Origin: Clostridia bacterium DTU080
GTDB taxonomy: Bacteria > Bacillota > Limnochordia > DTU080
NCBI GenBank assembly: GCA_001513395.1
Contig: LFTP01000282.1
Location: forward strand, 1-14,361
DNA length: 14,361 bases
Reading direction: 5' to 3'
A program made the translations under genes and the position numbers. Shown in pieces: positions 1 through 7,788 of this stretch (the stretch's first letter is position 1; each line of letters begins with the position of its first letter). Below the pieces are notes generated by a model. That model worked only from the letters and a program-made list of their open reading frames with translations. It did not search any database and was not told the DNA's origin.

Positions 1-374
1 GGACTCATACCGGGTACCAGTTTTCCGGCAAAAATCATCCACAGACCGTAATGGCGGAACCAGCCTTGTGTCTTGTCCAGGCGAGCCGGGGTGACTTGCC
101 TTTTGACAAAGCCCAACTCCAGCAAACGATGGCCTTGTGATCGGGCCAATAAAAACAGAATCGTGCTGCCTATGGCACTCCCCAAGGTCACTGCCAAGAC
201 AATGATATAAGCGTTGCCGTTTACCACTTCACTGAGGTATCCGGCAAACACGCTGATGGTTTCGATGGGCACCATCGGCAAAAATGCGTTGATAAAGGAT
301 AGCGCGAACAACAGCATGAACAACAACGGACTGTTGCCCGAAGACTGCGCCACCCAATCATAGACCGCGTCCAC
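1..374 (-). CDS. DedA/VTT-family membrane protein, N-terminal part (runs off the left edge)
   Basis: The minus strand is open from a GTG at 372-374 to the window edge, giving about 124 residues. An in-frame stop lies upstream and no ATG lies between, so GTG is the best start; a GA-rich GAGGGTGGG stretch precedes it, but the site is not strong. Two long hydrophobic segments are visible, about residues 16-48 (contains FINAFLPMVPIET) and 54-79 (contains LGSAIGSTILFLLAR). They are followed by a helix ending in HYGLWMIFAGKLVPGMS. The pattern of G-x-x-x-G-S in the second segment, then a W-F-x-x-Y-G-x-W stretch and a PG loop, is that of the DedA (SNARE-associated/VTT) family. Known members are inner-membrane proteins linked to lipid scrambling or transport and envelope homeostasis. 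The C-terminal part, which normally holds further membrane helices, is outside the window. It lies 143 bp downstream of the cupin gene on the same strand, so membership of that operon is unclear. Confidence 0.75.
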   Translation of the reverse strand, partial: MDAVYDWVAQSSGNSPLLFMLLFALSFINAFLPMVPIETISVFAGYLSEVVNGNAYIIVLAVTLGSAIGSTILFLLARSQGHRLLELGFVKRQVTPARLDKTQGWFRHYGLWMIFAGKLVPGMS

Positions 375-517
375 GCCAGTCCCACCCTCGCCTGTGTAAT
401 AGAGGATTTCGTTCTACTATGTCCTGCCCAAGGTCCCGTCTTGGAGCCACGCCGCAGGTAAACAAGATAGAAGGCAAGCCCTCGCCATATGTCGAGAACC
501 TGCCTGCTGCTTAGGCC

Positions 518-862
518 TCAGTCCCGACTTTCTGTCTGTCGCTCTCCCGCATGCAACCAAATATGGACCAGCGGATCCTGCTCATCGCTGACCAGATGGT
601 GCTCCTCTCCGGGCTCGATGATGAGCACGTCGCCGGCAGATATGGGCTCCTGCCGACCGTCGATTTGCACCAAGCCTTTTCCCTGTAAAATGATGAACAT
701 CTCTTCGTCATCGTCATGACGATGCTCATGACCGTCATGGGTGCGATGACCTGGCTTGGTGAAACTGAGACCGCCTCGTGTCAGCGCTTCTCCTTTTAGC
801 AGATGACTGGCCACATGCTCCGTTCCTTTAGCGTTAAGATCACCTATCCGATATCTTCGCAT
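518..862 (-). CDS. Small single-domain cupin protein, histidine-rich metal site
   Basis: This 114-residue protein is one cupin beta-barrel. Cupin motif 1 is visible as H42, H45 and H47 (also H39 and H49) followed by the acidic run D50-E54 and FIILQGKG at 56-63. Motif 2 is GDVLIIEPGEEHHLV at 77-91, with the PG turn at 84-85 and H88/H89. These residues normally bind a single divalent metal. There is no signal peptide or membrane segment, so it should be cytosolic. The start is supported by GAGGAGG (870-876) seven bases upstream of the ATG. It is the last gene of a three-gene minus-strand run, 45 bp after the peptidase gene. Small cupins of this type are often sugar isomerases, dioxygenases or metabolite-binding proteins; sequence alone does not choose between them. 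Its place beside a Gfo/Idh oxidoreductase suggests a sugar substrate, which is inference. Confidence 0.82.
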   Translation of the reverse strand: MRRYRIGDLNAKGTEHVASHLLKGEALTRGGLSFTKPGHRTHDGHEHRHDDDEEMFIILQGKGLVQIDGRQEPISAGDVLIIEPGEEHHLVSDEQDPLVHIWLHAGERQTESRD

Positions 863-907
863 GGCACGGCCTCCTCGGTTGATGCCTTAAAAGCGCTCTG
901 ACCCTGG

Positions 908-1987
908 TCAATCAGATAAAAACGGCTGGGCATATTTGTGGAACTCCGCCTTCACGCTGGACAACAGCTCCTCAAAGAGGATGAAGTGACCGTCCAGAAT
1001 CTGCTGCCAATCCAGCTTTAGATGCTCTTTGTCCGTTGCGATCCCGGCGCAGCTTTCAATGGTCAGCGTCGCCGCTCCGCAATGGTGATGAAGAGCGCGA
1101 GGCAGGTTGAACTGCTCGAGATACACCTTTTGCTGCTGTCTCGGATCCGGAAAAGGCGCAAAAGGAAGGCCTTTCTCGGTCATCCTCTCTTTCACCCGCT
1201 GAGAAAGGCTGTAGATGGCCTCTTGGTGCACCGGCGGCAGATGAGCAATCGAACAGAAGTGGAACGGTGAATCGGCGGCACTGTGGAGCAAAGCGATCAG
1301 ATCCGGAGCTTCGCGGTCGGCCAACTCCATCAGTGATCGCACCTCGGCACACGGATTGACGAAGAAGTCGTCATGCATGGGGTTGATGTGATCATCATTG
1401 AAATAGCCGCCCAAAAAGCCCACGTCTCTTATCGGGTGAAACTCCTTCACCGCCGGCCACGAATAAAGCGTGCCGTCACGGCGCGTACCTTGCATCCAAT
1501 ATCGGTAGGTCTCCGCACTCTCGCCGACATAGCTGTTCAGGCCCACGCGAGCCCGGCCGTCCGGATTGAGACAGGGCAGAATCGTCAGTCGCACCCCTTC
1601 GGCCAGATCCAGCAGGCTTTTCCATGATCTGCCCAAGAGGTCATATCCGGACTCCATGACGTGAATCAGATTGACGAGACCGACTATGCCCTCCATCTCA
1701 GAACCGTGGGCGCCGCCGACCAACATCAAACTGGGACGGCGATCCGTCTTATCTACATAGGCCCGGGGTAGAGAGGCCCCGAAGGCCGAGTTCAAATTGG
1801 CCGTTCGTCTCAAAGGCGCTTGTGAGCCGTAGACGACGGCGCGCAACAGCCTTCCTCCGGCGCTTGTGCGCAAGGAAATCACCCGCCCGCGGGTGACCTG
1901 ATCCAAAACTTCGTCCACATCATCGACAGTTCCTCGCCAGTAGTCCGGCACAGGAAGATTCTTGCCTGCCCGAATCCTATCTAGCAT
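908..1987 (-). CDS. M14-family zinc carboxypeptidase, cytosolic
   Basis: The 359-residue product has the core of metallocarboxypeptidase family M14. The zinc motif H-x-x-E is at H94 and E97 in GGAHGSEMEG. NPDGR (141-145) matches the conserved substrate-binding loop. H235 in IALLHSAAD fits the third zinc ligand. E311 in ATLTIESCAG fits the general-base glutamate. Length suits a catalytic domain with a short N-terminal extension of about 85 residues. There is no signal peptide, so it probably acts in the cytosol on an imported peptide or an amino-acid-bearing compound rather than on cell wall. The ATG is preceded by GGAGGG (1994-1999) at a spacing of six. It starts 18 bp after the Gfo/Idh gene and is followed after 45 bp by the cupin, so the three are probably co-transcribed. 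Family assignment is firm; the substrate is unknown, and an amidase-like activity is possible. Confidence 0.85.
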   Translation of the reverse strand: MLDRIRAGKNLPVPDYWRGTVDDVDEVLDQVTRGRVISLRTSAGGRLLRAVVYGSQAPLRRTANLNSAFGASLPRAYVDKTDRRPSLMLVGGAHGSEMEGIVGLVNLIHVMESGYDLLGRSWKSLLDLAEGVRLTILPCLNPDGRARVGLNSYVGESAETYRYWMQGTRRDGTLYSWPAVKEFHPIRDVGFLGGYFNDDHINPMHDDFFVNPCAEVRSLMELADREAPDLIALLHSAADSPFHFCSIAHLPPVHQEAIYSLSQRVKERMTEKGLPFAPFPDPRQQQKVYLEQFNLPRALHHHCGAATLTIESCAGIATDKEHLKLDWQQILDGHFILFEELLSSVKAEFHKYAQPFLSD

Positions 1988-2005
1988 GCCTCGCCCTCCA
2001 AACTT

Positions 2006-3043
2006 TCACTTCTTGTCGTCTCGGTTCAACTCCACTACGACATGTTCTCTGGCCGATTTTTGCGCGGCGTCCAAGACCTCCATGACCAAGGCGGCCTCAT
2101 GACCTGAAGAGACGGGCGCACGCCCTTCGTTGATCGCCTGAACAAACTCCTGCAGCTGACGGGCAAACGTGGGAAGAGCCGCCTCTTCCGCAGGTTCCAG
2201 CTCCAAAGGAGCTCCGTCCAAGAACAAACGGCTTGGATTGTTGTAGATCAGGGTATGATCCACACCTCCGACGACCAGTTCATCACGATTTTGAGGTCGC
2301 GACGGGCGCATCCGGCAGTTGGCAGACATTTGCACCGAGGCCGGGATCTCCCGACCCTCCTTGTCACCTAACGCCAAGGTGATGCTGACTTCATCATCAC
2401 CTTCCCACTCCGGCCGATACGACGAGTACTCACAGTAGACACGCAGCGGCACCAGATCCGTGACCCACAGAAGCAGATCTATTAGGTGAGTGCCAAAGAT
2501 GGGTATGAGATACCCGCCTGAACTCTCGTTGTGCCGTCTCCACTCCGTGGATGCCTGTTGAATGTAGGAAAGCAGGCTACTGTGCACATGGAAGATCGTC
2601 CCCAGTTCACCGTTTTGGACGATCTTTCGAGCCTGAGCCGCTCCGGGTGTGAACCGACGGCTGTGCCCGACCATAAGCACTCTGTCCGCTTCTTCAAAAC
2701 GCCGTACCATCTGCCATCCTTCATCGGCGTTCAGCGCTAAAGGCTTTTCACACAGCACATGCAGACCCGCCTCCGCAGCGGCTATGGCCGCCGGAGCGTG
2801 CAGATCGTGAGGCAGACACAAGACAGCCGCGTCGACAGACTCGTCGGCAAAAGCCCGCCCATAATCGGTCGTCCAGTAGCCGGCCCCGTATTTCTCCGCC
2901 GCGGCTCGAGCCCTCGTCTCGTCGATATCCACAGTGCTGATCAGCCGCACTTGCGACTCCAGCATTTTTACCGCCCTGAGGTGGGCGTCAGCGATGCCGC
3001 CACAACCGACCAGGGTCAGATTCAGTCTCTTCGCTTCTCCCAC
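2006..3043 (-). CDS. Gfo/Idh/MocA-family NAD(P)-dependent oxidoreductase
   Basis: The 345-residue protein has the two-part layout of the Gfo/Idh/MocA family. An N-terminal Rossmann fold carries the dinucleotide-binding GCGGIA at 13-18 and an acidic residue after strand 2 (VDIDE, near 38-42), which favours NAD over NADP. The family signature EKP is at 99-101. In the C-terminal domain, GG at 176-177 and GTHLIDLLLW (184-193, H186 and D189) match the conserved catalytic region. Such enzymes oxidise or reduce sugars, inositols and related polyols in the cytosol. The start is a GTG at 3041-3043, with a G-rich AAGGGG/GGGG stretch just upstream. It is the first gene of the minus-strand run and is divergent from the ceramidase-like gene across 159 bp. 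The family is certain; the sugar is not. Its neighbours suggest a sugar released from a polysaccharide. Confidence 0.9.
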   Translation of the reverse strand: MGEAKRLNLTLVGCGGIADAHLRAVKMLESQVRLISTVDIDETRARAAAEKYGAGYWTTDYGRAFADESVDAAVLCLPHDLHAPAAIAAAEAGLHVLCEKPLALNADEGWQMVRRFEEADRVLMVGHSRRFTPGAAQARKIVQNGELGTIFHVHSSLLSYIQQASTEWRRHNESSGGYLIPIFGTHLIDLLLWVTDLVPLRVYCEYSSYRPEWEGDDEVSITLALGDKEGREIPASVQMSANCRMRPSRPQNRDELVVGGVDHTLIYNNPSRLFLDGAPLELEPAEEAALPTFARQLQEFVQAINEGRAPVSSGHEAALVMEVLDAAQKSAREHVVVELNRDDKK

Positions 3044-3098
3044 ATCCCCAGCCCCTTATCCAAAGGATTGTGAGTTATTTTTCTGCGGCAACTTCGCG

Positions 3099-3144
3099 AT
3101 CTCCTGTAACCTCCCTCCTATCGCCGGCGCCCAATACAGGAGAT
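3099..3144. promoter_or_regulatory. Candidate operator: perfect 10-bp inverted repeat between divergent genes
   Basis: ATCTCCTGTA at 3099-3108 and TACAGGAGAT at 3135-3144 are perfect inverted repeats with a 26-bp spacer. Arm centres lie 36 bp apart, somewhat over three helical turns. They sit in the middle of the 159-bp region between the Gfo/Idh gene (minus) and the ceramidase-like gene (plus), a suitable place for a regulator to control both. I see no convincing -35/-10 pair on either strand here; TATGTA or TATCTT at 3160-3169 are possible -10 elements for the plus strand without a good -35, which would fit an activated promoter. Operator function is inference. Confidence 0.45.
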
Positions 3145-3202
3145 TCCGCTTTTTTCGGGTATGTATCTTCTTAGCGGACCATCCCACAGGAGGTGAACAC
3201 TG

Positions 3203-4363
3203 ATGTCCTTTCAAGCAGGTGTAGCCAAAGTCAACATAACACCGGCCATCGGTTGTGCCATGGCAGGCTATGCAGCCCGAAAACACGGAGCGGTCGGTAT
3301 TCGAGATGAGTTGTGGGCAAGAGCGCTTTATCTGACGGACACCAAGAACGATCTCATGTTGCTGGGCGTGGAGACGGTCGGCATACCTGCGAAAATGGTC
3401 GAACGAGTGCGCCGGCGCGTGGAAGAGCTAACGGGTATTCCCGCATCAAACGTGTTTATCGCCGCCACGCACACTCATTCAGGACCGAGTATTCCCCGAA
3501 GCGATGTCGATCCCGTCACGGCCAACAATGCCGCCGTTTTCGAAGACAAGCTGGTAGGAGTGGCCACTTGGGCCAAAAGCCTGTCCGCCCCGGCCCGTAT
3601 CTTCTATCGACGGGGACACGCTCAGTGCGGCGTCAACAGACGTGAAAAACGCGACGGACGCGTCATTTTAGGCAAAGCCCCCGATCAACCGGTCTATCCC
3701 TGGGTGGACGTACTGCAGATTACCGATCTCAACGGCCAAACGAAGGCGATCTGGTCTTGCCATCCGTGCCATGCCGTCGTCTTGGGCCAGAACAACTACT
3801 TCATCTCCGGCGATTTCCCGGGTGCCGCGTCGCGCCGCATCGAAGAGCAGACCGGAGCCGTAGCTATCTTCGCCAACGGATGTGCGGGGAATATCAACTC
3901 CGATCCTCACGGGGCGGACTTCGACGCCGTGGATCGACTGGGTCACTACCTGGCAGCCGCGGTGATGAAGGAGTTGTTGTCATCAGTGCAGGGAAGGGAA
4001 CTGACTCCGTCGTTGTCTTCATTGCAACACGGCTTCCTGTTACCCGCCGACTCCGGCGGTATCGGCTTCAGCGTACACGCCGTGAGCATCGGTGAAGTGG
4101 CCCTGCTCGGCTTACCGGCTGAAGTCTTCGTCGAGCTGGGTATGTCCATCCAGGAGCAATCGCCGTTTGAGATCACCGTTCCGGTTGGATATGCCAACGG
4201 CTATCAAGGATACATACCGACGGAACAGGCCTTTGAGGAAGGAGGATACGAAGTCGGAGCCCGCGTTAGGGAACAAGAAGACAGGATTACGGCCGAGGCA
4301 CCAGCGGTGCTGATCGCCGAGAGCCTGAAAGCTCTGCACAGATTGAAGGAGGTGGCATCATGA
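3203..4363 (+). CDS. Neutral/alkaline ceramidase N-terminal-domain family hydrolase, short cytosolic form
   Basis: The 386-residue protein matches the neutral/alkaline non-lysosomal ceramidase N-terminal domain. It opens with the usual GVAKVNITP (6-14). ATHTHSGP (88-95) supplies candidate zinc ligands H90 and H92; CHPCH (186-190, H190) fits the next ligand. SGDFPGAA (202-209) and NGCAGNINS (225-233) are the conserved loops around the nucleophile region. E307 in LPAEVF and Y337 in NGYQGYIPT fit the last glutamate and tyrosine ligands. Secreted bacterial ceramidases are about 650 residues with a signal peptide and an extra C-terminal domain; this one has neither. A cytosolic amide hydrolase acting on a sugar derivative is more plausible than a ceramidase, but that is inference. 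AGGAGGTG (3188-3195) precedes the ATG at good spacing. The stop overlaps the start of the downstream lyase gene (ATGA), so the two are probably translationally coupled. Confidence 0.82.
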   Translation: MSFQAGVAKVNITPAIGCAMAGYAARKHGAVGIRDELWARALYLTDTKNDLMLLGVETVGIPAKMVERVRRRVEELTGIPASNVFIAATHTHSGPSIPRSDVDPVTANNAAVFEDKLVGVATWAKSLSAPARIFYRRGHAQCGVNRREKRDGRVILGKAPDQPVYPWVDVLQITDLNGQTKAIWSCHPCHAVVLGQNNYFISGDFPGAASRRIEEQTGAVAIFANGCAGNINSDPHGADFDAVDRLGHYLAAAVMKELLSSVQGRELTPSLSSLQHGFLLPADSGGIGFSVHAVSIGEVALLGLPAEVFVELGMSIQEQSPFEITVPVGYANGYQGYIPTEQAFEEGGYEVGARVREQEDRITAEAPAVLIAESLKALHRLKEVAS

Positions 4364-7300
4364 GATTCCTTGTAAGACAAAAGAGGACTTTCACGTGGTT
4401 CATCCTTGTCAGCGCTTTGGCCTTTCTCGCTGCTGCGGTCCCATCAGCAGCGGAAGGTGAGAATCTCATCTCCAACGGCAGCTTCGAACAGGTCAGCTCC
4501 AAGGGACTGCCCTCCGGTTTTAACACCTTTATTCCGTCAGGGCCCAATCAAGATACGGTGGAAATATCCGTCGACACCACCCGCAGCAGAAGCGGACAAG
4601 CCTCCGTTCGCGTGCACGGAGAGGGTGCCAGATCGGCCATTGCCCGCGCCCTGTCGGTTAAGGGCGGAGAAGCCTACCGGCTAGAGGTCTGGTACCAAAG
4701 AAGCGAAGGGGTAAAGCGCAGCGATGTCGTCATGCGTGTTATGGTCTACCGAGCCAAGCCGCACAACCAGGCCAATAAAGTGCGCTGGCAAATGGATTGG
4801 GTACACGGACCTCACGAGAGCGTCTATGAGGTCTCGGGAGACAACTTCATGATCCGGCCTGCGGATGTCGGAGACGATCTGACGGATTGGGCGCCGATGT
4901 CCGTCACCTTCACTTTGCCGGAAGAAGTCATAGGCATGGACGTCCATCTGTTCAATACCTACGGTAACGGCAGCATCTGGTTTGACGATCTGTCTCTCAT
5001 ACAGCTCGATCCGGAGGTTAAAAAAGCCTTGTCTGAAGCCGATACGTCTAAACCGCTGTTGAGTACGTTGCGAAAAGAACACCCACGCCTTTTGGTCAGT
5101 GCCTCCGATTTCGACAGGATCAAAAAACTGATCAAAGATGATCCCTTGGCGGGTCAATGGTATGCGGCCTTGAAGACCGGGGCTGAGACCATACTTCGTG
5201 AGCCGCTTCCCGAGTATGTCCTTCCGGACGGCAAGAGGCTGTTAGCCACCAGTCGCGAAGTATTGGAGCGCGTGGAGACCCTGGCCATGATCTACCGCAT
5301 TGAGCAAGAGCCGCGGTATCTGCATCGACTATGGCAGGAGCTGGAGACGGCAGCCGCCTTTGTGGACTGGAATCCGCCGCATTTCCTTGATACGGCAGAG
5401 ATGACCCGGGCTTTTGCCATCGCCTACGATTGGCTGTATGACGATTGGTCGGCAGAACAAAAGCGGCTGATCCGCGACGCCATCATGCAAAAAGGGCTCC
5501 AACCGGCTCTGCTTTATTATCGCGGCCAAAAACCGGCGGGATGGCAATGGAGCCCCAGCTGGGTGCAAAATTGGAATTTCGTGGTCAACGGCGGTATATC
5601 GATGGGCGCTTTGGCCATCGCCGAAGAAGAGCCTGAGGTGGCCGAAGAGATCCTGCGCGAAGCGCTGGAATCGGTGAATCTGGCCATCGGCCTTTTCGGG
5701 CCGGACGGGGCCTGGGATGAAGGAGTCGGCTACTGGCATTATTCGATCCGCTACCTCATCGCCTATCTCATCGCCCTGGAGACCGCGCTGGGCACCGATT
5801 TCGATCTGGCCCAAACGCCGGGTATTGCCGAAGCCGGGTTTTACCCCGTCTATCTTACGGGTCCGAATAACCTGGTCTTCAACTTCGCCGATTCAGGAAC
5901 CGGAGTGCCTCGGGCGCCTGAGATGCTCTGGCTGGCGGACCGATTTGATCAGCCTGCCTTCGCCGATTGGCATCGCCGGATCTCCGGCACTTCCTGGGGC
6001 AGCCTGACCAACAACTTGCTTTGGTACAAACCTGGGCTTGACGAAGGTTTTCAGTTTTCGGATCTGCCTCTCGACAAATACTTCCGCGGCGTGGAAGTGG
6101 CCACCTTCCGCAGCGCCTGGGAGGATAAAAACGCCGTTTTCGTCGCCTACAAAGGCGGGGCGGCCAACGTCAACCACGGTCATTTGGACCTCGGTGATTT
6201 TGTCCTGGAGGCCTTGGGTGTGCGTTGGGCCGATGAAACCGGAGCGGACAACTACAACTTACCGGGATACAACAACCGAGGCAGCGGCCAGCGCTGGACA
6301 TATTACCGCACCCGGGCAGAAGGACAAAACACCCTGGTCATCAATCCGGGTTCAGGTCCGGATCAGGATGTGCGGGCCTTTGCACCGATCATCCTTCAAT
6401 CCTACCTGCCCGAAGAGGCACTGGGAATTGTCGATCTGACCTCAGCCTACCCGGCCGTAAAGCGCGCCTGGCGCGGCGTGGCTCTTTTTGACGAGCGCCG
6501 CCAAGTCATCATTCAAGACGAAGTGATCGCACCCGAGCCGGTCGAGTTGTGGTGGTTTATGCATACCAAAGCCGCCGTTCACATCGAAGGCGACGGGAAG
6601 ACGGCGACGCTGCAACGGGACGGAAAGCAGTTGGTGGCTCGCATCCTCTCGCCGCTCGAGGCAAAATTTGAGGTCATGGCCGCCGAGCCCTTGCCGAGTT
6701 CACCCACTCCCGAAGGACAGAACAGAAACGCCGATTTCAGGAAGCTGGCTATTCACCTGGAGGATGTCACGGACGTACGCCTGGTCGTACAGATGACACC
6801 ACTGGCGGACGGCAAGAGTGCCTCCGTCGCCCCCGAAGTCAAAGCGCTTAGTGAGTGGCAAAAGGCCGCTGAAGCGGGTGAGCGTCTCTGGCCGACGTTG
6901 GCCCGGGTCAGCTTCGACGTGAACTGGCCCTCATCGGCCGGCCAACCTGTCCGAGGCATCATTCCGCTCAATGTCCGATTGGATGTGCCCGCTTCCGCCA
7001 AGCTGAGCGTCGTCTCGGTTAAAGTAGACAATCAACCGCTCTACAGCGGGGAGTCTCCGCCCGATGAGCTCTTGCTCGATACTTACATGCTGGATGATGG
7101 AGTACACCGTCTTCTTGTCGAAGCCACGGTTAATGATACCGTCCTCACTCATGCCTTCTCATTTCGGGTCGAAAATAGGTGGGAAATCATCGATCGCATG
7201 GAACCGCCTCTGGAGACTGCCTGGTTTGGGACGATAGTCCGCTCGCACACCAGCTCGGAAAGCGACGGCTGGACCTACACCACTGGCTCTTCGCGACATC

Positions 7301-7644
7301 AAATGGGCGGTCCCGATCGCCGTATCCGTCAGAGCGATACACAGGAGTATCTCATCTGGGAAACGCCCAATCTGCGAAGCGCGCGGATTCTTGTCCAAGC
7401 ACCCCGCGCCGATGTCAAGGAGGCTCTCAAACTCTCTATCTCCCGTGACGGCCAGGTGTGGGAAGAGCTGGCATACACGGTTGAGGAATGGCAGCCGTTA
7501 GAGGGCGGGCTTTGTGAGCTGGCTTTGACCGCCGATGTGGCTGAGTCGGTTTCCGCTCACTGGTTCAGACTGAGTGTGACACCGGGACACTTTGCCGCTG
7601 ACGAACTGCAAATCGCTCAGGCCGAGCTCAGAGGACTGCACTGA
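4360..7644 (+). CDS. Secreted heparinase II/III-like polysaccharide lyase, multidomain
   Basis: This 1094-residue protein has a signal peptide: basic residues 1-9, a hydrophobic core at 12-27, and a likely cut after VPSA or SAA near 30-32. Residues about 35-216 form a carbohydrate-binding-type jelly roll, starting NLISNGSFEQ and ending IWFDDLSLIQLD. An alpha-toroid lyase domain follows at about 238-560, with HPRLLVSASDFDRIKKL at its start, NWNFVVNGG (404-412) and the Tyr/His-rich GVGYWHYS (455-462). The heparinase II/III beta domain follows with NVNHGHLDLGDF (603-614; H606 and H608). Y458/Y461 and these histidines are the candidate catalytic residues. Residues about 845-940 look Ig-like, and 941-1094 form a final beta sandwich. 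Such lyases cleave uronic-acid polysaccharides by beta-elimination outside the cytoplasm. AAGGAGGTG lies five bases before the ATG, and the gene overlaps the upstream stop by 4 bp. The substrate (alginate, glycosaminoglycan or another uronan) cannot be read from sequence. Confidence 0.85.
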   Translation: MRFLVRQKRTFTWFILVSALAFLAAAVPSAAEGENLISNGSFEQVSSKGLPSGFNTFIPSGPNQDTVEISVDTTRSRSGQASVRVHGEGARSAIARALSVKGGEAYRLEVWYQRSEGVKRSDVVMRVMVYRAKPHNQANKVRWQMDWVHGPHESVYEVSGDNFMIRPADVGDDLTDWAPMSVTFTLPEEVIGMDVHLFNTYGNGSIWFDDLSLIQLDPEVKKALSEADTSKPLLSTLRKEHPRLLVSASDFDRIKKLIKDDPLAGQWYAALKTGAETILREPLPEYVLPDGKRLLATSREVLERVETLAMIYRIEQEPRYLHRLWQELETAAAFVDWNPPHFLDTAEMTRAFAIAYDWLYDDWSAEQKRLIRDAIMQKGLQPALLYYRGQKPAGWQWSPSWVQNWNFVVNGGISMGALAIAEEEPEVAEEILREALESVNLAIGLFGPDGAWDEGVGYWHYSIRYLIAYLIALETALGTDFDLAQTPGIAEAGFYPVYLTGPNNLVFNFADSGTGVPRAPEMLWLADRFDQPAFADWHRRISGTSWGSLTNNLLWYKPGLDEGFQFSDLPLDKYFRGVEVATFRSAWEDKNAVFVAYKGGAANVNHGHLDLGDFVLEALGVRWADETGADNYNLPGYNNRGSGQRWTYYRTRAEGQNTLVINPGSGPDQDVRAFAPIILQSYLPEEALGIVDLTSAYPAVKRAWRGVALFDERRQVIIQDEVIAPEPVELWWFMHTKAAVHIEGDGKTATLQRDGKQLVARILSPLEAKFEVMAAEPLPSSPTPEGQNRNADFRKLAIHLEDVTDVRLVVQMTPLADGKSASVAPEVKALSEWQKAAEAGERLWPTLARVSFDVNWPSSAGQPVRGIIPLNVRLDVPASAKLSVVSVKVDNQPLYSGESPPDELLLDTYMLDDGVHRLLVEATVNDTVLTHAFSFRVENRWEIIDRMEPPLETAWFGTIVRSHTSSESDGWTYTTGSSRHQMGGPDRRIRQSDTQEYLIWETPNLRSARILVQAPRADVKEALKLSISRDGQVWEELAYTVEEWQPLEGGLCELALTADVAESVSAHWFRLSVTPGHFAADELQIAQAELRGLH

Positions 7645-7659
7645 TAGACCCTTTCGTCT

Positions 7660-7711
7660 CCTTTCCGCCCGGGACATGTGCCTGATCTTCAGCCTTTCTC
7701 GGGCGGAAAGG
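7660..7711. terminator. Perfect 12-bp hairpin after the lyase gene, probable transcription boundary
   Basis: CCTTTCCGCCCG at 7660-7671 and CGGGCGGAAAGG at 7700-7711 are perfect reverse complements with a 28-nt loop. The structure begins 15 bp after the lyase stop and ends about 40 bp before the trp promoter, so it fits the end of the glycan operon. No T tract follows directly (GTGCTCCGATATTCTTT), and the loop is long, so it may be an RNA-end-stabilising hairpin or a Rho-assisted end rather than a classical intrinsic terminator. Confidence 0.55.
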
Positions 7712-7751
7712 GTGCTCCGATATTCTTTAGTGATCTTTTGATGCTTTTCGG

Positions 7752-7780
7752 TTGACACAACAGATGGCCCTACATACAAT
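7752..7780 (+). promoter_or_regulatory. Sigma-A (sigma-70-type) promoter of the trp operon
   Basis: TTGACA at 7752-7757 is a perfect -35 box. TACAAT at 7775-7780 is one base from the -10 consensus. The spacer is exactly 17 bp. Transcription should begin near A7787-A7788, which places the first stem of the leader hairpin at the very 5' end of the RNA and leaves a leader of about 200 nt before trpE. This is the strongest promoter I see in the window. Confidence 0.88.
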
Positions 7781-7788
7781 AGAGCCAA

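Noticed and set aside
428..444. CCAAG/CTTGG hairpin between the cupin and DedA genes as a terminator
   Set aside because: The stem is only 5 bp and no T tract follows on either strand; I see nothing firm in the 143-bp gap.
3160..3169. TATGTA or TATCTT as a normal sigma-A promoter for the ceramidase-like gene
   Set aside because: No acceptable -35 box lies 16-18 bp upstream, so a standard promoter cannot be claimed.
4681..5157. 158-residue reading frame on the minus strand inside the lyase gene
   Set aside because: It is fully antisense to a well-supported gene, lacks a ribosome binding site and resembles no family; it is a by-product of codon bias.
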